Below, piece after piece: positions 55,741 to 63,365 of a stretch of 64,000 nt of DNA. Source of the DNA: Pseudarthrobacter sulfonivorans (GTDB lineage: Bacteria > Actinomycetota > Actinomycetes > Actinomycetales > Micrococcaceae); assembly GCF_014712225.1 (NCBI RefSeq), contig NZ_JACXBW010000020.1, forward strand, positions 1-64,000, written 5' to 3'. Position 1 is the first letter of the stretch, and every line of letters begins with the position of its first letter. The translations under genes were made by a program, and so were the position numbers. The notes under the pieces were generated by a model. That model worked only from the letters and a program-made list of their open reading frames with translations, was not told where the DNA came from and did not search any database.

Positions 55741-56172
55741 TCAGGGGCGGCTGGCGGCCAGGACCGGCAGGATGTGGTCCGTCAGGAGCGGGGCGAGGTC
55801 CGCCGGGGGTTCCGCACCCCGCTCAAGTTCCACCTCAAGCGCGGCCAGATCCAGCCAGCGGATTTCGGCGATCTCGGCCGACGGGCGGGCTGTCCACGTG
55901 CCGGGCGCCAGGAATACCGTGGCTTCGATGTCGGTGGCGGCCTCGTTCGCGGCGTCGGCAATCCAGACACCCATCAGTTCGAGGTCGCGGGGCGCAATAA
56001 GGATCCCCACTTCCTCTGCCAGCTCCCGGGACGCGGCCTGAACGGCCGTCTCACCGGGTTCGGGCTTGCCGCCGGGGTGCATAAACATGCCGGTGCCGCG
56101 CTTGCGGACGGTCAGGAGCCGCCCCGCGTCATCGAACACGCAGACGGCGGAGACCACAATGCGTGCTTTCAC
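55741..56172 (-). CDS. NUDIX hydrolase
   Basis: A 143-residue pyrophosphatase of the NUDIX superfamily, which cleaves nucleoside diphosphate-X compounds. The NUDIX box is complete: GGKPEPGETAVQAASRELAEEVGI, with the G, E, REL and EE positions. HPGGK precedes it as in MutT-like enzymes. Its start overlaps the DUF6314 stop (ATGA), so it is second in a two-gene operon. Substrate unknown. Confidence 0.92.
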   Translation of the reverse strand: MKARIVVSAVCVFDDAGRLLTVRKRGTGMFMHPGGKPEPGETAVQAASRELAEEVGILIAPRDLELMGVWIADAANEAATDIEATVFLAPGTWTARPSAEIAEIRWLDLAALEVELERGAEPPADLAPLLTDHILPVLAASRP

Positions 56173-56651
56173 GCCTTCGAGCCTAGCCGCAGGAGCACCG
56201 ACGTCAGCAGCAGATCCTTGCTCGGCCCGCTGACGTCCCAGATATAGCCGAACGCGTCCGGGCCCTCATATCTGTAGGTCACGCGGTAGGTGTCGGGGTC
56301 GCACCAGTGCTGGTCAAGGTTGGCTTCCGGCGAGAAACTCATCCGGTGGAAGGGGCGCCCGTCTTCGAAGAACACGTCCAGGGCGTCCATCCGGTCAGCG
56401 GGCTGCAAAAGGTATTCACGGAAGGCGGGGCCGGCGAAGGTGGGCCAGCGCATGGTGCCTTCTTCGCGTAAGGCCAGGCCGCCGTCGTCCGTTGGAACAA
56501 AATGTACGACGCCGGAAAAGGTGCCGCGGGTGCCGGCCGCCCGGTCCAGCAGCTGCCGTTCAACGGACCACTTTCCCGCAGCGGCGGGACCGGCCGGCGA
56601 GGGGCCGAGCAGGTAGGCGCGGAGGCTGAACTCCGGAGCAGGAAGGTTCAA
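56169..56651 (-). CDS. DUF6314 family protein
   Basis: A soluble beta-rich protein of up to 160 residues. Family features are WSVERQLLDRAAGTRGTFSGVVHF, REEGTMRWPTFAGPAFREYLLQP, FFEDGRPFHRMSF and HWCDPDTYRVTYRYEGPDAFGYIWDVSGPSKDLLLTSVLLR. The only start that reaches the N-terminus is a TTG at 56651, one base after the 3' end of the tRNA gene. Any ribosome site would therefore lie inside the tRNA, and the true start may be further in. It is coupled to the NUDIX gene. Function unknown; it looks like a lipocalin-type beta barrel. Confidence 0.82.
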   Translation of the reverse strand: MNLPAPEFSLRAYLLGPSPAGPAAAGKWSVERQLLDRAAGTRGTFSGVVHFVPTDDGGLALREEGTMRWPTFAGPAFREYLLQPADRMDALDVFFEDGRPFHRMSFSPEANLDQHWCDPDTYRVTYRYEGPDAFGYIWDVSGPSKDLLLTSVLLRLGSKA

Positions 56652-56652
56652 G

Positions 56653-56725
56653 TGCCCTCGATTGGAATCGAACCAACGACACCGGCTTTAGGAGAGCCGT
56701 GCTCTATCCACTGAGCTACGAGGGC
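56653..56725 (-). tRNA. tRNA-Arg (anticodon CCT)
   Basis: A 73-base cloverleaf on the minus strand. The acceptor stem is GCCCTCG/CGAGGGC with discriminator A. The D-arm is AGCTCAGTGGATAGAGC, the anticodon loop is CTCCTAA (anticodon CCT, reading AGG), and the T-arm contains GGTTCGATTCC. The terminal CCA is not encoded. Confidence 0.97.
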
Positions 56726-56808
56726 GCGTGTCCGCTGTTCCGGCAGGGCCGGCCCGTCCGGACACGGATACAAGCATACAAGGTGGGAGGCCGTACTACG
56801 CTCTTGGC

Positions 56809-57567
56809 ATGAGTTCAGCCCCGATGTCCGCTCCCGCAGCGGTCTTTATCCCGGACACGGCCTCCACCCGCCACTACATCGGCGCCTGGTCCGTCCTGAG
56901 CGTCCTGCAGTATTTTGTGGCCGAAACAGCCGTGATCGGGGGCTGGGCCGGGCCGCAGCCCTATGACCGGCGGACCGGCTTCATCAGCGACCTCGGCGCG
57001 GTCAACTGCGGGATTTTTGACGGCCGGAACGTCTGTTCGCCGCTGCACTGGCTGATGAACGCTTCGTTTATTGTCCAGGGGTTGGGCATGCTCCTGGGCG
57101 CACTGCTGCTGACCTCGGGACTGCTGTGTGTCGCCGCCCGGGCCGGAGCAAGGGTGCAGCCGGGACACCGGAAACCCTGGCTGGCCGCAGTCTGGGTCCG
57201 GATCCTGGCCGGCACCGCCGGGGCCGGGACCATGATCGTAGGACTGGTGCCGGAGGACATCGGTTCCGGCTGGCACTACACCGGCGCGCTGATGTACTTC
57301 ATTGCCGGGGCGCTCGCGGTGCTGGTGCTGGGCGCATTGTGGCTGCGGCAGACGCCGCTCGGATGGTTTGTGCTGGTGTGCGGGCTGGCGTCGTCCGCAG
57401 CACTGGTGACCGGGGGCCTGACCGGGATGAACGTGCCCGAGCCTGGCACGTTGGAGCGGCTGATGGGGTACCCGGTCACGGTCGGGGTGGCGACAGCCGG
57501 GCTGATCATTGCCCAGCGCGTCAGCCAGCACCGGAAAGAGGTCAGGGCTGCTGCTGCCCGGGCGTGA
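56809..57567 (+). CDS. DUF998 membrane protein
   Basis: A membrane protein of 252 residues with six to seven helices. The family marks are visible: YDRRTGFISDLGAVNCGIFDGRNVCSPLHWLMNASFIVQGLGMLLGALLLTSGL in the first half, and GSGWHYTGALMYFIAGALAVLVLGALWL. The ATG at 56809 lies 83 bases after the tRNA on the opposite strand; the frame extends upstream into unrelated sequence. Function is unknown. Its end overlaps the convergent neighbour by 26 bases. Confidence 0.87.
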   Translation: MSSAPMSAPAAVFIPDTASTRHYIGAWSVLSVLQYFVAETAVIGGWAGPQPYDRRTGFISDLGAVNCGIFDGRNVCSPLHWLMNASFIVQGLGMLLGALLLTSGLLCVAARAGARVQPGHRKPWLAAVWVRILAGTAGAGTMIVGLVPEDIGSGWHYTGALMYFIAGALAVLVLGALWLRQTPLGWFVLVCGLASSAALVTGGLTGMNVPEPGTLERLMGYPVTVGVATAGLIIAQRVSQHRKEVRAAAARA

Positions 57568-58189
57568 CGGGTTCGGCGGACTTCTTCCCCAGGAACACCG
57601 CGGCGGCCCCGGCCAGAAGGCTCACAACGAACAGCACCCAGCCCGCAACGGTGAGGCCGGACGCCAGGGCAACCTGACCGGCGTCGGCCGTTTCTGCGGC
57701 CAGCACTGAATCGATGGTGACGTTGCCCCACAACCGGACCACCACAAACAGCAGCGGGACGGCCCACAGGGCCCACCGGAGCGACTTCCTGGCCACGTTG
57801 GTGCCGATCAGCAGCAGCCAGGTGAAGCCGAAGATGAGCGGGAACAGTGTGCCGGCGGTCTTGTGGATGTAGTTGAGCTGGCCGCGGGCGTCGTCATTCA
57901 TCTCGGTGCGCAGATCCGCGACGTACTTTGCGTCGAACCCGCCGATCAGCGAATCAGGCATGGCCATTTCGCCTGAGACCTGAGTCATCTGATCCAGCAC
58001 CAGGAGGTGGAGGTACCAGAACAGGAACAGGCTGACCACCACGCCAGCTATGAGGATCAGGTTGCTGTTGGACTGGGCCTTCTGCGGGGAGCGGGCCGTG
58101 GTGGGGTTGATCACCGGCGGAAGGCTGTGCTGCGGGACAACCGCCCTGGAACCGTGCTTCTTGATCCGCTGCGCTGGGGTTTTGGCCAT
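57542..58189 (-). CDS. hypothetical membrane protein
   Basis: A 215-residue protein with four hydrophobic segments: one near residues 43-66 (LILIAGVVVSLFLFWYLHLLVL), then LFPLIFGFTWLLLIGTNVA, WALWAVPLLFVVVRLWG and LASGLTVAGWVLFVVSLLAGAAAVF. The basic cytoplasmic N-terminus (MAKTPAQRIKKHGSR) and a 40-residue extracytoplasmic loop with charged residues stand out. I do not recognise a family. ATG 58189 is preferred over the long upstream frame. It is divergent from the inositol-phosphatase gene, with 32 bases between the starts. Confidence 0.8.
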   Translation of the reverse strand: MAKTPAQRIKKHGSRAVVPQHSLPPVINPTTARSPQKAQSNSNLILIAGVVVSLFLFWYLHLLVLDQMTQVSGEMAMPDSLIGGFDAKYVADLRTEMNDDARGQLNYIHKTAGTLFPLIFGFTWLLLIGTNVARKSLRWALWAVPLLFVVVRLWGNVTIDSVLAAETADAGQVALASGLTVAGWVLFVVSLLAGAAAVFLGKKSAEPVTPGQQQP

Positions 58190-58221
58190 GGCACCATTAT
58201 GGCGCTGCATAGACTGGTGCA

Positions 58222-59049
58222 ATGACCACTGGCAGGCACAGCGCCCTCGAACTTGACCCCGCCCTGGACGACTACCAGCTGGCATCGGCACTGGTGCGCG
58301 AAGCCGGGCAGCTGGCGCTGCTGATGCGCATGGCCGGCCTGCAGTCGCAGCAGAAAACGTCCATCTCCGACGTCGTGACGGCGGCCGACCACGCCGCCGA
58401 AGCCTATGTCCTGGAGCAGCTCCGGCGGTGCAGGCCCGACGACGGCATCCTGGGCGAGGAGGGCGCCTCGGTGGCCGGTACCAGCGGCCGGACCTGGGTG
58501 ATCGACCCCGTGGACGGCACGTACAACTTCCTGCACGGCTCCACATACTGGTGCTCGGCCATTGCCCTGAAGGACTCCGTGGACGTGCAGCTGGGCGCGA
58601 TCTTCCAGCCTGAGGAGGACAAGTTGTGGCTCGGCGGGACGGCGCGGGCCGCGACGCTGAACGGAGAGGCCCTGGCTGCTTACCGGGACGGCGGGGCGCG
58701 CAACCGCAACGCCCTCGCGGAACTCGGGGCTGCCACCTACATCCATCCCACCTGGCTGATGGATCCGCTCTGCGCCATGCCGTGGCACGCGGCCGCGACC
58801 TCCGCCGCCGCCCTGCGGATGTTCGGGTCCGGGTCCTGCGACCTGGGCCGCGTGGCGGACGGGCAGCTGGGCTGCTGGTTCCAGCACAGCTGCCCGGAGT
58901 GGGACTGGCTGCCGGGCAAGGCGATTGTCCGCGCCGCCGGCGGCGCCACGGACACCGTGCAGGTCAACGGGCTGCAATGGTTCATGGCGGGAGGCACGAC
59001 GGCGGTGCGCGAGTTGCGTGCGGCCCTCCTGTCCGGCTCGGTGACCTGA
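58222..59049 (+). CDS. inositol monophosphatase family protein
   Basis: A metal-dependent sugar or inositol phosphatase of 275 residues. The metal-site motifs are GEEGAS (first acidic pair), WVIDPVDGTYNFLHG and the late CPEWDWLPGKAIVRAAGG. Substrates in this family range from inositol phosphate to histidinol phosphate and PAP, and cannot be separated by eye. The ATG at 58222 starts close to the first helix. The PcrA helicase gene follows on the same strand after 113 bases. Confidence 0.92.
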   Translation: MTTGRHSALELDPALDDYQLASALVREAGQLALLMRMAGLQSQQKTSISDVVTAADHAAEAYVLEQLRRCRPDDGILGEEGASVAGTSGRTWVIDPVDGTYNFLHGSTYWCSAIALKDSVDVQLGAIFQPEEDKLWLGGTARAATLNGEALAAYRDGGARNRNALAELGAATYIHPTWLMDPLCAMPWHAAATSAAALRMFGSGSCDLGRVADGQLGCWFQHSCPEWDWLPGKAIVRAAGGATDTVQVNGLQWFMAGGTTAVRELRAALLSGSVT

Positions 59050-59162
59050 GCCGCGGCTGGGTGCTGCCGGCGGGCTCCTGCGGGCGGCGCGGTGCCGGGA
59101 ACCCGGTGTTATCCACAGGTTGGACCTGACTGTCAGCACCACCGCCTAGACTTGTAGGCACC

Positions 59163-61739
59163 ATGGATATGTTGTTTGACCCGTACTCTGACGGACCGTT
59201 CAAGGCCGCATCGGCAGCCCCAGCCCGCACCAAGTCGCGCCCGGAAGGCCTTTCCCAGGCTGCCGAACTGGGTGGCGGCGGGACCGGCCACCAGCGCCCG
59301 GCTGACAGCGCCCAGCGCACGGCTGACAGCGCCCAGCGCACGGGCGGCTGGGCCAGCCAGCAGCCCCGCGGAGAGGGCAATGAAGACCAGCCGCACCACC
59401 GGCCCAATGCCGCCGAGCTGCTCCAGGGGCTGAACCCGCAGCAGGAAGAGGCCGTAAAGCATGCCGGCAGCGCCCTGCTGATTGTGGCCGGCGCCGGCTC
59501 CGGCAAGACCCGTGTGCTCAGCAACAGGATCGCGTACCTGATTGCCACCCACCGCGCGCATTACGGCGAGATCCTGGCCATCACCTTTACCAACAAGGCT
59601 GCCGCCGAGATGCGGGAGCGCATCGCTGCCCTGGTTGGTGGCCGGGCCAAGATCATGTGGATTTCCACCTTCCACTCCTCCTGTGTGCGGATCCTTCGCC
59701 AGGAAGCGGCGAACGTGGGCCTGAAGTCGAACTTCTCCATCTACGACTCCGCCGACTCCCTGCGCTTGGTGACCCAGGTATCCAAGAGCCTGGACCTGGA
59801 CCCCAAGAAGTTCGCGCCGAAGGCCATTCAGCACAAGATCTCCGCGCTGAAGAACGAACTCATCGACGCCGACTCGTTTGCCTCCACCGCCAACTTCAAC
59901 GATCCGTTCGAAAGCGCCGTGGCGGACGTCTTCAAGGGCTACACCCAGCGGCTGCGCCAGGCCAACGCCATGGACTTCGACGACCTCATCGCGGAGACCG
60001 TCTACATGTTCCGGGCCTTCCCTGCGCTCGCGGACTCCTACCGCCGCCGGTTCCGGCATGTCCTGGTGGACGAATACCAGGACACCAACCACGCCCAGTA
60101 CGCCCTGGTCCGCGAGATTGTGGGCGAGGGTCCTGGTGCGTCCGAGCTCACGGTGGTGGGCGACTCGGACCAGTCCATCTACGCGTTCCGCGGCGCGGAT
60201 ATCCGCAACATCGTGGAGTTCGAGAAGGACTACCCCGAAGCACGCACCATCAAGCTGGAGCAGAACTACCGCTCCACGCAGAACATCCTCACTGCGGCGA
60301 ACTCCGTGATCTCGCGCAACCCCAACCGCCCGGAAAAGCGGCTGTGGACCGCGGAGGGTGAAGGCCACAAGATCATCGGCTATGTGGGCGAAAACGAGCA
60401 CGACGAAGCCCAGTTCATCGCCAAGGAAATTGACCGGCTCCAGGACGAGGACAACCTCCGCCCCGGCGACGTCGCCATCTTCTACCGCACCAACGCGCAG
60501 TCGCGGTCCATCGAGGACGTGCTGGTCCGGGTGGGCCTGCCGTACAAAGTGGTGGGCGGCACCCGCTTCTACGAACGCAAGGAAATCAAGGACGCCCTCG
60601 CGTACCTCCGGGTCCTGGTGAACCCGGACGACGACGTCAACCTGCGCCGGGTGCTCAACGAACCCAAGCGCGGCATCGGTGACCGCGCCGAGGGCGCCGT
60701 GGCGGCGCTCGCGTCGCGGGAGCGGATGTCGTTCATGGCCGCGGCCCGGCGGGCCGAGGAAGCCCCTGGCATGGCAACACGCTCCGTCAACGCCGTCCTG
60801 GGGTTCGTGAAACTGCTCGATGACCTCGCCGAAGTCGCCTCCGGCTCGGGTGCAGCCGCAGCGCTGGAAGCCGTCCTGGAACAGACCGGCTACCTCGCCG
60901 GGCTGCGTTCCAGTACTGATCCACAGGACGAGTCCCGCGTGGAGAACCTGGCGGAACTCGTCGCCGTCGTGCGCGAATACGAACAGGAGAACCCGGAAGG
61001 ATCCCTGGGCGCCTTCCTGGAGCAGGTGTCCCTGGTGGCCGACGCGGACCAGATCCCCGATGCCCCGGGCGCGGACATCGATGCCGCCGTGGCGGAGGCC
61101 AAGCGACTGGGCGTGGTGACGCTGATGACCCTCCACACCGCCAAGGGCCTCGAATTCCCGGTGGTGTTCCTGACCGGCATGGAGCACGGGCTGTTCCCGC
61201 ACCAGCGCTCGGCCACGGATCCGAAGGAGCTCGCCGAAGAACGCCGGCTGGCCTACGTGGGCCTGACCCGCGCCCGCAAGCGCCTCTACGTCACCCGGTC
61301 CGAAGTCCGCAGCATGTGGGGCCAAAGCCAGTACAACCCGGCCAGCCAGTTCCTCGAGGAAATCCCGTCCGAGCTCGTGGAGTGGAAGCGCGAAGGCACC
61401 AGCCGGCAGTCCGGCGGCTGGGGGAGCGGTGGGTCCATCGGCTCCGGCCGCTACAACGGATCGTTCTGGGGCGCCGGCACGTCCCGCGGGGCCGCAGCCG
61501 ATTCCTCGGCCGGATTCAACGCGGACGTTCCCGCCGTCATCGCCAAGAACCGCGTGCAGCCACAGAAGGAAATTGTGGCGGTCAGCGTGGGGGACAAGGT
61601 CAACCACACCAGCTTCGGCAACGGCACGGTCCTGGCCCTCGAAGGCGCAGGTGACAAGACCGTCGCCAAGGTGAAATTCGACGTCGGCGAGAAGCGGCTC
61701 CTGCTCCGCTATGCGCCGCTGACCAAGCTGGACGCCTAG
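59163..61739 (+). CDS. pcrA: UvrD/PcrA-type DNA helicase
   Basis: A superfamily 1A 3'-5' DNA helicase of 858 residues for repair and replication. Motifs in order are GLNPQQEEAV (Q motif), AGAGSGKT (Walker A), FTNKAAAEM, VDEYQDTN (Walker B), GDSDQSIYAFRGAD, TLHTAKGLEFPVVF and VGLTRARKRLYVT. The C-terminal segment VGDKVNHTSFGNGTVLALEG is the PcrA Tudor-like RNA-polymerase-binding region. The N-terminal 85 residues before the helicase core are low complexity and contain a 7-residue tandem repeat (ADSAQRT twice). ATG start at 59163. Confidence 0.95.
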   Translation: MDMLFDPYSDGPFKAASAAPARTKSRPEGLSQAAELGGGGTGHQRPADSAQRTADSAQRTGGWASQQPRGEGNEDQPHHRPNAAELLQGLNPQQEEAVKHAGSALLIVAGAGSGKTRVLSNRIAYLIATHRAHYGEILAITFTNKAAAEMRERIAALVGGRAKIMWISTFHSSCVRILRQEAANVGLKSNFSIYDSADSLRLVTQVSKSLDLDPKKFAPKAIQHKISALKNELIDADSFASTANFNDPFESAVADVFKGYTQRLRQANAMDFDDLIAETVYMFRAFPALADSYRRRFRHVLVDEYQDTNHAQYALVREIVGEGPGASELTVVGDSDQSIYAFRGADIRNIVEFEKDYPEARTIKLEQNYRSTQNILTAANSVISRNPNRPEKRLWTAEGEGHKIIGYVGENEHDEAQFIAKEIDRLQDEDNLRPGDVAIFYRTNAQSRSIEDVLVRVGLPYKVVGGTRFYERKEIKDALAYLRVLVNPDDDVNLRRVLNEPKRGIGDRAEGAVAALASRERMSFMAAARRAEEAPGMATRSVNAVLGFVKLLDDLAEVASGSGAAAALEAVLEQTGYLAGLRSSTDPQDESRVENLAELVAVVREYEQENPEGSLGAFLEQVSLVADADQIPDAPGADIDAAVAEAKRLGVVTLMTLHTAKGLEFPVVFLTGMEHGLFPHQRSATDPKELAEERRLAYVGLTRARKRLYVTRSEVRSMWGQSQYNPASQFLEEIPSELVEWKREGTSRQSGGWGSGGSIGSGRYNGSFWGAGTSRGAAADSSAGFNADVPAVIAKNRVQPQKEIVAVSVGDKVNHTSFGNGTVLALEGAGDKTVAKVKFDVGEKRLLLRYAPLTKLDA
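59300..59341 (+). repeat. 21-bp exact tandem duplication inside pcrA
   Basis: GGCTGACAGCGCCCAGCGCA plus C is repeated exactly twice (59300-59320, 59321-59341). Being a multiple of three it keeps the frame and duplicates ADSAQRT in the disordered N-terminus. Confidence 0.95.
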
Positions 61740-61898
61740 CTGCACTGAAGGAATCGCTGCCCGAGGTGAGCCGGCCGGGGGTGAGTCCCGCCGTCCTGGG
61801 CCACTTTGGCCGGCGAACCCCGGAATCCGGCCGGGATGGCGGCGCGTCCGTGTCGAAGTGCCCCATTTAGGCCGGACAGCCGGCCCAAGCCGCAGCCC

Positions 61899-61927
61899 TT
61901 GTCGAGGGATCACGTCTGTCATACAGT
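61899..61927 (+). promoter_or_regulatory. possible promoter of the glycosyltransferase gene
   Basis: TTGTCG (61899-61904), a 17-base spacer and TACAGT (61922-61927) lie 72 bases before the GTG at 62000. Prediction by eye only. Confidence 0.35.
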
Positions 61928-61999
61928 TCAGGAACGCGCCGGCAGCCAGGGCACCGGCGCGGCTGCGGCGTATTCATAACGGCAGATTCGGGGCACTCC

Positions 62000-63310
62000 G
62001 TGAACATCCTCTTCGCCAGCCAGGCACTTGACGGTCACTTCAATCCGATGACCGGTGTGGCGATGCGGCTCAAGGAGCGCGGCCATGACGTCCGCTGGTA
62101 TACCGGCCCGGTGTTGGCTGCCAAGCTCGAGACACTCGGCATACTGCTCTTCCCCTTTGTCCGCGCCGTCGAGCACCGCGCGGACAATCTCAATGACCTC
62201 TATCCGGAACGTGCCCGGCTCAAAGGTCCCAGGGCGATCGGATTCGACGGCGAGAAAATCTTCGCCAGCAACGTGACCAACTTCTTTGAGGACATCCGAG
62301 AACTGGACCAGGACTTCCCGGTTGATGTTGTGGTTGCGGACAGCTCGATGTTTATTCACCGGCTGGTCTCCCATCTGATGGGAAAGCCTGTGGTGAGCTT
62401 TGCGGTAATCCCGAACATGGAGAGCGACCAGCAGGTGCCCCCGTTGTTCTTCGGGTTCCGGCCGCCCGGCAATCCCGTGGAGAAAGCGCTCCAAGGCCTG
62501 GCCGGGCTGCTGTCCGACAAGGTCATCCTTCGCCCGGCCGGCCAGAGTTACCGCAGGCAGCATGCCGCCTTCGGCCAGCCTGTTCCGGGCGGCGGCCGCC
62601 TGACGGATGAGCCTTACCGGTGCTCGGACGCCACGATCCAGACCGGCACGGAGTCCCTCGATTTCCCGCGTCGGCGGGTCAACCCCACGGTGCACTACGT
62701 CGGCGCGCTGCTGCCATACCGTGCTCCGCACCCGCCGGCGGCCGGTGGCGGCGACGGCGACGGCGACGGCGGGTTCCCCCGCTCCTATCCCGCAACGCTC
62801 GTCATCACCCAGGGAACAGTGGACAACCTTAACCAGAACAAGCTGATCGTTCCTGCCCTCGAGGCGGTTAAGGACCTGGATGCGCTGGTCATCGTGGCCA
62901 CCGGCGGCCGCGGCACCGAGGCATTGAAGACCCGCTACCCGCAGCCCAACGTGGTGGTGCGGGACTACGTGGACTTTGCAAAGGTCTTTGACTTCACGGA
63001 TGTCTTCATCACCAACGGCGGCTTCGGCGGGGTGCAGTTGAGCCTGTCCAAGGGTGTTCCCCTGGTGGTGTCGGGAATCAACGAGGGAAAAAGTGACGTC
63101 AACGCCCGCGTAGAGCACGCCGGCGTCGGCATTAACCTCAGGTCGGAATCACCCAAGCCGGCCGACATCGCCAAGGCCGTCGCCAAAGTCCTGGCGGACC
63201 CGGGGTGGAAAAGCCGCGCCCGGACGATGCAGGAGCAGTTCGACGGTGAGGATCCCGCCGCAGCGGCTGCCGCCGTCGTCGAGGCCGTGATCAAGCGTAC
63301 GGAGGGCTGA
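62000..63310 (+). CDS. family-1 glycosyltransferase (UGT/macrolide type)
   Basis: A GT-B fold glycosyltransferase of 436 residues. The N-terminal half has ASQALDGHFNPMTGVAMRLKERGHDVRWYTG, as in glucosyl-transferring MGT enzymes. The C-terminal donor domain has LVITQGTVDN, NVVVRDYVDFAKVFDFTDVFITNGGFGGVQLSLSKGVPLVVSGINEGK and the usual closing helices. A Gly/Asp-rich insertion (GGGDGDGDGG) sits between the domains. Acceptor and sugar are unknown; small-molecule or lipid glycosylation is typical. GTG start. Its 3' end lies in a tandem duplication. Confidence 0.9.
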   Translation: MNILFASQALDGHFNPMTGVAMRLKERGHDVRWYTGPVLAAKLETLGILLFPFVRAVEHRADNLNDLYPERARLKGPRAIGFDGEKIFASNVTNFFEDIRELDQDFPVDVVVADSSMFIHRLVSHLMGKPVVSFAVIPNMESDQQVPPLFFGFRPPGNPVEKALQGLAGLLSDKVILRPAGQSYRRQHAAFGQPVPGGGRLTDEPYRCSDATIQTGTESLDFPRRRVNPTVHYVGALLPYRAPHPPAAGGGDGDGDGGFPRSYPATLVITQGTVDNLNQNKLIVPALEAVKDLDALVIVATGGRGTEALKTRYPQPNVVVRDYVDFAKVFDFTDVFITNGGFGGVQLSLSKGVPLVVSGINEGKSDVNARVEHAGVGINLRSESPKPADIAKAVAKVLADPGWKSRARTMQEQFDGEDPAAAAAAVVEAVIKRTEG

Positions 63311-63336
63311 GGCCGTGGTCACGCGTGCGGAGGGCT
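63281..63336 (+). repeat. 28-bp tandem duplication at the 3' end of the glycosyltransferase gene
   Basis: Two 28-base units (63281-63308 and 63309-63336) differ at three positions and are followed by a further 7-base partial copy. The stop codon formed at the unit junction ends the protein after the first copy. Confidence 0.85.
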
Positions 63337-63365
63337 GAGGCCGCTGCCGGGGCATAATGGGGGCC

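Noticed and set aside
56653..56725. tRNA-Arg as an attachment site for an integrated element
   Set aside because: No integrase, direct repeat of the tRNA end, or mobile genes lie on either side.
59133..61922. 929-codon open frame on the minus strand opposite pcrA
   Set aside because: It mirrors the high-GC codon structure of a clear helicase gene, and its translation shows no recognisable domain.
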